Assembly: GCF_000247695.1 (NCBI RefSeq)
Contig: NW_004624734.1
Coordinates: forward strand, 40,407,167 to 40,471,166
From: Heterocephalus glaber
Lineage: Eukaryota > Chordata > Mammalia > Rodentia > Bathyergidae
Length of the DNA stretch: 64,000 bases
Reading direction: 5' to 3'
Shown here piece by piece: positions 59,833-64,000 of the stretch; the first letter of the stretch is position 1; each line of letters starts with the position of its first letter. The translations under genes and the position numbers were made by a program. The notes below the pieces were generated by a model. The model worked only from the letters and a program-made list of their open reading frames with translations. It was not told the DNA's origin and made no database searches.

Positions 59833-61725
59833 TAACATGACTGGAATAAAAAAAATGTGTAGTATTTTTTCTTTGTAAATTGTCTCAGCATCACATGTTT
59901 AGAAACACAAAAATATGTCCATGTGCTCACTCAGAAAATAAGGAGAAATAAGAAAGAGCATTTTATGCTGAGGAATAAGTTAATTTAAACTAGATTAAAC
60001 CTCGAAGAGGGCTCTTTAAGGAGGTTTGGGTGGATCCCAAGCCTTAGTGTATCATTCAAGAAATGAAAAGCCTTGGGGGTTCCAAAAGGCCTGTCCGCTG
60101 GAAGTCAGCTGTAGTCCATTTCAGATGAAAATTATATGGCTGAACTTGAAGGCTGAATAACGAGGGGATTTTATTTCTACTCTGCAGATGCATCATAGTG
60201 AAGTAAAATAAGTGTGGCAACATCGGCCACTTACATTTCTCCAAAGGATATGTATATAGCTGCTGGAGCAGTCATTCCTGTTCAATCTCTTACCTTCCAT
60301 GAAACCGAAAGACTTACTTGTCAATAAGCTCAGAAGTATAGTGACTGTCATTCCACTGGAAATTAGTTACAGCTAAAGTGAATAAGCCCTCACGGAGCAC
60401 TTAGAAGGTCCCATTGTAGATGCTTTCAGCATATTTCATGCGTGACATTTTTTGATTTTAATTACAGGTCAGTCTCAGCTGCCTGGGCCCTCAATTGTTG
60501 AATGTATTTTTTCTTTTCCATCAAGGCTGAAAACAATGGAAAGATAAACCATTTTCATATGAAATATAAAAATTTCAAAGTCAGCTGAGATAAACAAGGA
60601 ATAAAATGAAATACAAGCTTTATTTTTCAAAGTTCAGGTTTTCAGTATTTCATGGTGGCAAATTTACTGTAAAAACGTGCACAAGGACAAAGGTTATTAT
60701 GATATCATATATGACCTTGGAACGATGATTTTGATTTAAAAATCACATAAAAATAGATAAAACATAGTAAAACACACATACCAAATTTTTGTGAAGATAT
60801 AAAGAAAACTCAAAGAAAATTCAGGATTGATACTAATCTTCCACTATGCTCCCTAAGAACAACACAAATGATTAAGAAAGACCTACTTTTTTGCTAATGC
60901 TCTCGGCCATACTTCCCTTGAGAAGTGTACCAAAGGAAGTATGGTAATGAGGATTAGGAGACAAATACTGCTAGCCAGTGGGTGTACCGGGGATTGTATT
61001 ACCTGCAGGAGTGCAGGCAAAATACCCATAAAATAGCCTTTCAGATTCAGTTTGTCTCAAGTTACATTGTGAAATTCAGTGGTTTGGTGCGTTGTGTACC
61101 CGAATTAAATAAGAGTTGGGGTGGGCCAACCCTTGTGCAGAAGGACATGCAGGTGGTACCAGTGGTATTAGGGTTTGGGGTTTCCTGTGGGAAATGCTTT
61201 CGGTGGTTGCATGCCCCACTGGCTAGAGTGGGTAAAAAGAGGTCCAGAACCTGATCCACAGCTCCCTTCAGTTCACTGCCCAGTCTAAACTGTGAAGACT
61301 AATGCAATGGAGACTATTTCTTTTAAATCTAGCACTGGCCTTTTCTGATTCCTCATGTTCACTGGTAAATGCTGAAATTACAGTCTTTTGTATGTTAAGC
61401 AAAAAGAGTTCAACACACCATATTTCTTAGCTAAGAAATAAAACCTCAACTTCTGACCACACAATCCACCTTAATATTCTTCACTGTGCTGGGAAGAGGT
61501 AGCCACAATCCTGGTATCCTGGCTGAAATTCAGGTTTAAGACCTTTCATGTGCTCGTTTATGTTCCAGTTATAACTGAAAGTAGTATTATTCTTTACTTC
61601 CTATTCTAGACTTTCATGTGGTGTTTCTGTTTTTTTCCCCCCTCTGGTGGGTGGCTGTTAAAGCTGATGGCCGAGAAATCTTTGAGGACTTTCTATTTTG
61701 ACATACTTTAATTGCTGTAACCTCT
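59833..61725. other. intergenic, nothing recognised
   Basis: About 1.9 kb of mostly AT-rich unique sequence. A GC-richer island at 60970-61260 holds a 90-aa frame (60982-61254) with no known similarity. Confidence 0.4.
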
Positions 61726-61740
61726 AAAGACTGAAGAAAA

Positions 61741-61830
61741 GGGGCCAGGGATTTAGTTCAGTGGTTCCAGCATCTGCCTCGCAAGCACAAGGTCCCAAGT
61801 TCAATCCCTGGTACAAAAAAAAAAAAAAGA
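61741..61830 (+). repeat. ID-type SINE, first of an adjacent pair
   Basis: 'ggccagggatttagttcagt' to 'ttcaatccctggtac' with an A tract. Confidence 0.93.
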
Positions 61831-61838
61831 TTGTATTT

Positions 61839-61921
61839 GGGCCGGGGATTTAGCTCAGTGGCTTTGCCGCCTGCTGTGCCAGCACAAGGACCCAAGTTCG
61901 ATCCCCGGTACCAAAAAAAAA
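61839..61921 (+). repeat. ID-type SINE, second of an adjacent pair
   Basis: 'gggccggggatttagctcag' to 'gttcgatccccggtacc' with an A tract. The pair is bracketed by 'aaagactgaagaaaa' (61726-61740) and 'aaagactgaacaaaa' (from about 61920). Confidence 0.93.
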
Positions 61922-61934
61922 AAGACTGAACAAA

Positions 61935-62940
61935 AAATTATTACATGTATAAATACTTTTTATGGGAGAAAATATTATAAGGTTTTCTAAATTTAGGTAA
62001 TTTTTGAGGTTAGGACGCTAATGGCTGTATGCATACTGTATATATCTTTGTGGCCACCAGATTGATAAAAATTCTCAGTAAGAAAAACAATCAGTGCTTG
62101 GGTCTTATATAAATCAATGGATTAAGGTGAAGTAATATGTCAAAATTTATCCATGACTCAGCTTCATATCAGAGAAAAATCTTATTTGGATTAGCTATTT
62201 AGAAACAATAAACAAGGCGAACAGTGAACTGCTAAGGTCCATATTTTTTGAAATGTGACACAAGAGCTTCCTTAACTTATTTCTCAGCAATTTGACTTAT
62301 CTAGTCCTCTCATAAAATCTTGCATCTTTCATTTCTTTATGTCTTCTTATTCTCATAATCATGCCAGGTAAATGTGATGTAATTGTTTTTGCAAAAGGAA
62401 AAAAGCTCCATCTGTATAGAACGACTGATGCATCCATCAATAGTGGGTAATTAATTAAGGCTAGTGGAAGGCAACTTTAGAATTGGTTATAAAGTTGGAC
62501 TAAAAGGGACGAAAGGAAATATTTTCTCTCTTTTCTTGATAAGGTTGTGCTTATAATTAGCCAAGATTTGAAAGAAGAAAAATGTAATGCTAGAAGGGAT
62601 TAGATGATGAACTTGTCCTGCCTGGTTGAGCCAACTGCCATGCCTATAGACGCAGACATGTCAGCACAGAGATCTCTGCTAGACTTCTGGCCCTTTTGTT
62701 TTTGCCAGAAATGAATCCAAATATTTAGATATGCTCTCAGTGTTAGATTGGAAATTTTGCTTAGAATGAAATTTCTTAAAGTGAAACTGCTGGCCGTGTA
62801 TGTACACATAATGCTAATAAATACAGGTTTAAAACAATAAACATCTCATAAGAGTTCAGGCTCAGCACTGTTTTTGTTTGTGATGGAAAAGGGATGGAGA
62901 AATGCACCATTAGCTACCCTCAGCTCACCATGTGGTGCTG
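61935..62940. other. intergenic, nothing recognised
   Basis: AT-rich unique sequence; no supported gene. Confidence 0.4.
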
Positions 62941-62944
62941 GGTG

Positions 62945-63025
62945 CTGGGTGCTGGGGATTGAATCCAGGGCTTCCTGCATGCTAAGTAAACAAGCCCTCT
63001 ACCGCTGAGTTATATTGCCAGCCCC
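62945..63025 (-). repeat. ID-type SINE
   Basis: 'gctggggattgaatccaggg', 'ctaccgctgagttatattgc' on the + strand, preceded by a short GGTGCTG triplication. Confidence 0.87.
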
Positions 63026-64000
63026 CTTTAATCTTACGGAAATGCTTTTGTACCTTGAGAGTATGGCAATATTTAGAAAACCACCACTGTGAAAGCCCTC
63101 TCTGACTTCCTGGTAGTACGATTTAAACTGGTTGTCTCAGAAAGAATCTGCCATGGCCATGTGTTAACTCATGGAGTTGTGGTTACATTTGTTTTAAAGA
63201 CTTGATGAGATAAATATAAAGAAAGCTCTCCTATCTAACAGTGAGTGGAGAGCTATGGTTAAAAATATTTTTAAAGAGCAATTCACAAAATGGCTCTTGG
63301 GTCAAAACATAGCAATAACAGTGGGGATTTAGCCATGGACCCCAGATGTAAATATATATGGGATAGGCTTATCTTCCTGCATAATCTCTCTTGATAAGAT
63401 TGTGCTGGTGGAAACTGAAAACTATTAAGGTAGCCTTGGAGACAGGTTGTCCCTGAGAAATGGGAAACATAACTGCACAGAAAAGCATCATCACATATTT
63501 TATAACAAGCATGCGGGCTGGTTTCATTGAATTGTGCATAATATATATTATCACTCATGTGTGGAGACAATCAATAATATTTTTGTTATAAAAAAATCTT
63601 AGAAAGAAGATAGTTGCCTTTAGACTGTGACTCTAGACCTTTGCAAGGCATGGTTTTCATTAAAAAATCCAAAATAAAAATGCTGCCAGAGCGCCACAGG
63701 AAGGTGTTAACCATAGTAACTATTCATAAAGTAATGAGAGAAAGATTTTTATCTAACTGGAGTCAGTGAATTTATTGATGTTTCACTCTGTATTAAACCA
63801 GGAAAGGCAAATCTAATATAAACATTACTTTTTGGAAAAAAGTTTTGTTGTATTGGTTAACAAGTACAGGCATGTGTAGGAGTTATGGTTATACTTTTTA
63901 AAAAAAATTCTTTTATTGGTACATTTTAGGTATACAATACGTTTACATTTATCATTGGGTGCTTGTACCTGTACATGATGTATCTTGGTTCTTATTTTTT
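63026..64000. other. intergenic to window end
   Basis: AT-rich unique sequence. From about 63897 the style changes ('attcttttattggtacattt', 'aggtatacaatacg'), which may be the start of an antisense retroelement running off the window; it cannot be identified. Confidence 0.35.

Overview
Mammalian nuclear DNA, almost certainly from a rodent. The only intact protein-coding gene I can support is SIX1 (sine oculis homeobox 1), on the + strand, with two coding exons (46604-47163 and 49087-49381) encoding 284 residues. Rodent origin follows from dozens of tRNA-like ID SINEs, B1-type (7SL-derived) SINEs, and composites in which a B1 unit is followed by an ID-like unit (B1-dID type). The ID subfamily does not look murine, so a squirrel- or beaver-like lineage is more likely than mouse or rat. 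I cannot name the species.

Layout. 1 to about 2800 is AT-rich, SINE-free and ends near a polyadenylation signal; from known synteny (SIX4 upstream of SIX1, same strand) it is probably the 3' UTR of SIX4. 2800-35400 is an intergenic repeat field: ID and B1 SINEs, an L2 and MIRs, several L1 fragments on both strands, MaLR/ERVL-type LTRs (including two solo LTRs with perfect 5-bp target duplications and one rearranged provirus), and a retrocopied KRAB zinc-finger pseudogene (18991-20435). 35380-54416 is about 19 kb in which I find no SINE, LINE or LTR. It contains SIX1, several CpG-island-like segments and AT-rich blocks that look like developmental enhancers. 54417-64000 returns to ordinary intergenic sequence with ID/B1 SINEs, MIR, an L1 3' end and one more CpG-rich segment at about 57.0-57.5 kb.

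How it works together. SIX1 is a nuclear homeodomain factor that acts with EYA coactivators in muscle, kidney, inner ear and placode development. The repeat-free zone and clustered CpG islands fit a strongly regulated developmental locus. Most long open frames in the GC-rich parts are by-products of high GC content. I found no CRISPR array, operon, plasmid or phage feature, and no convincing new gene system. The most useful leads are the unexplained CpG islands, the candidate enhancers and the retroelement history.
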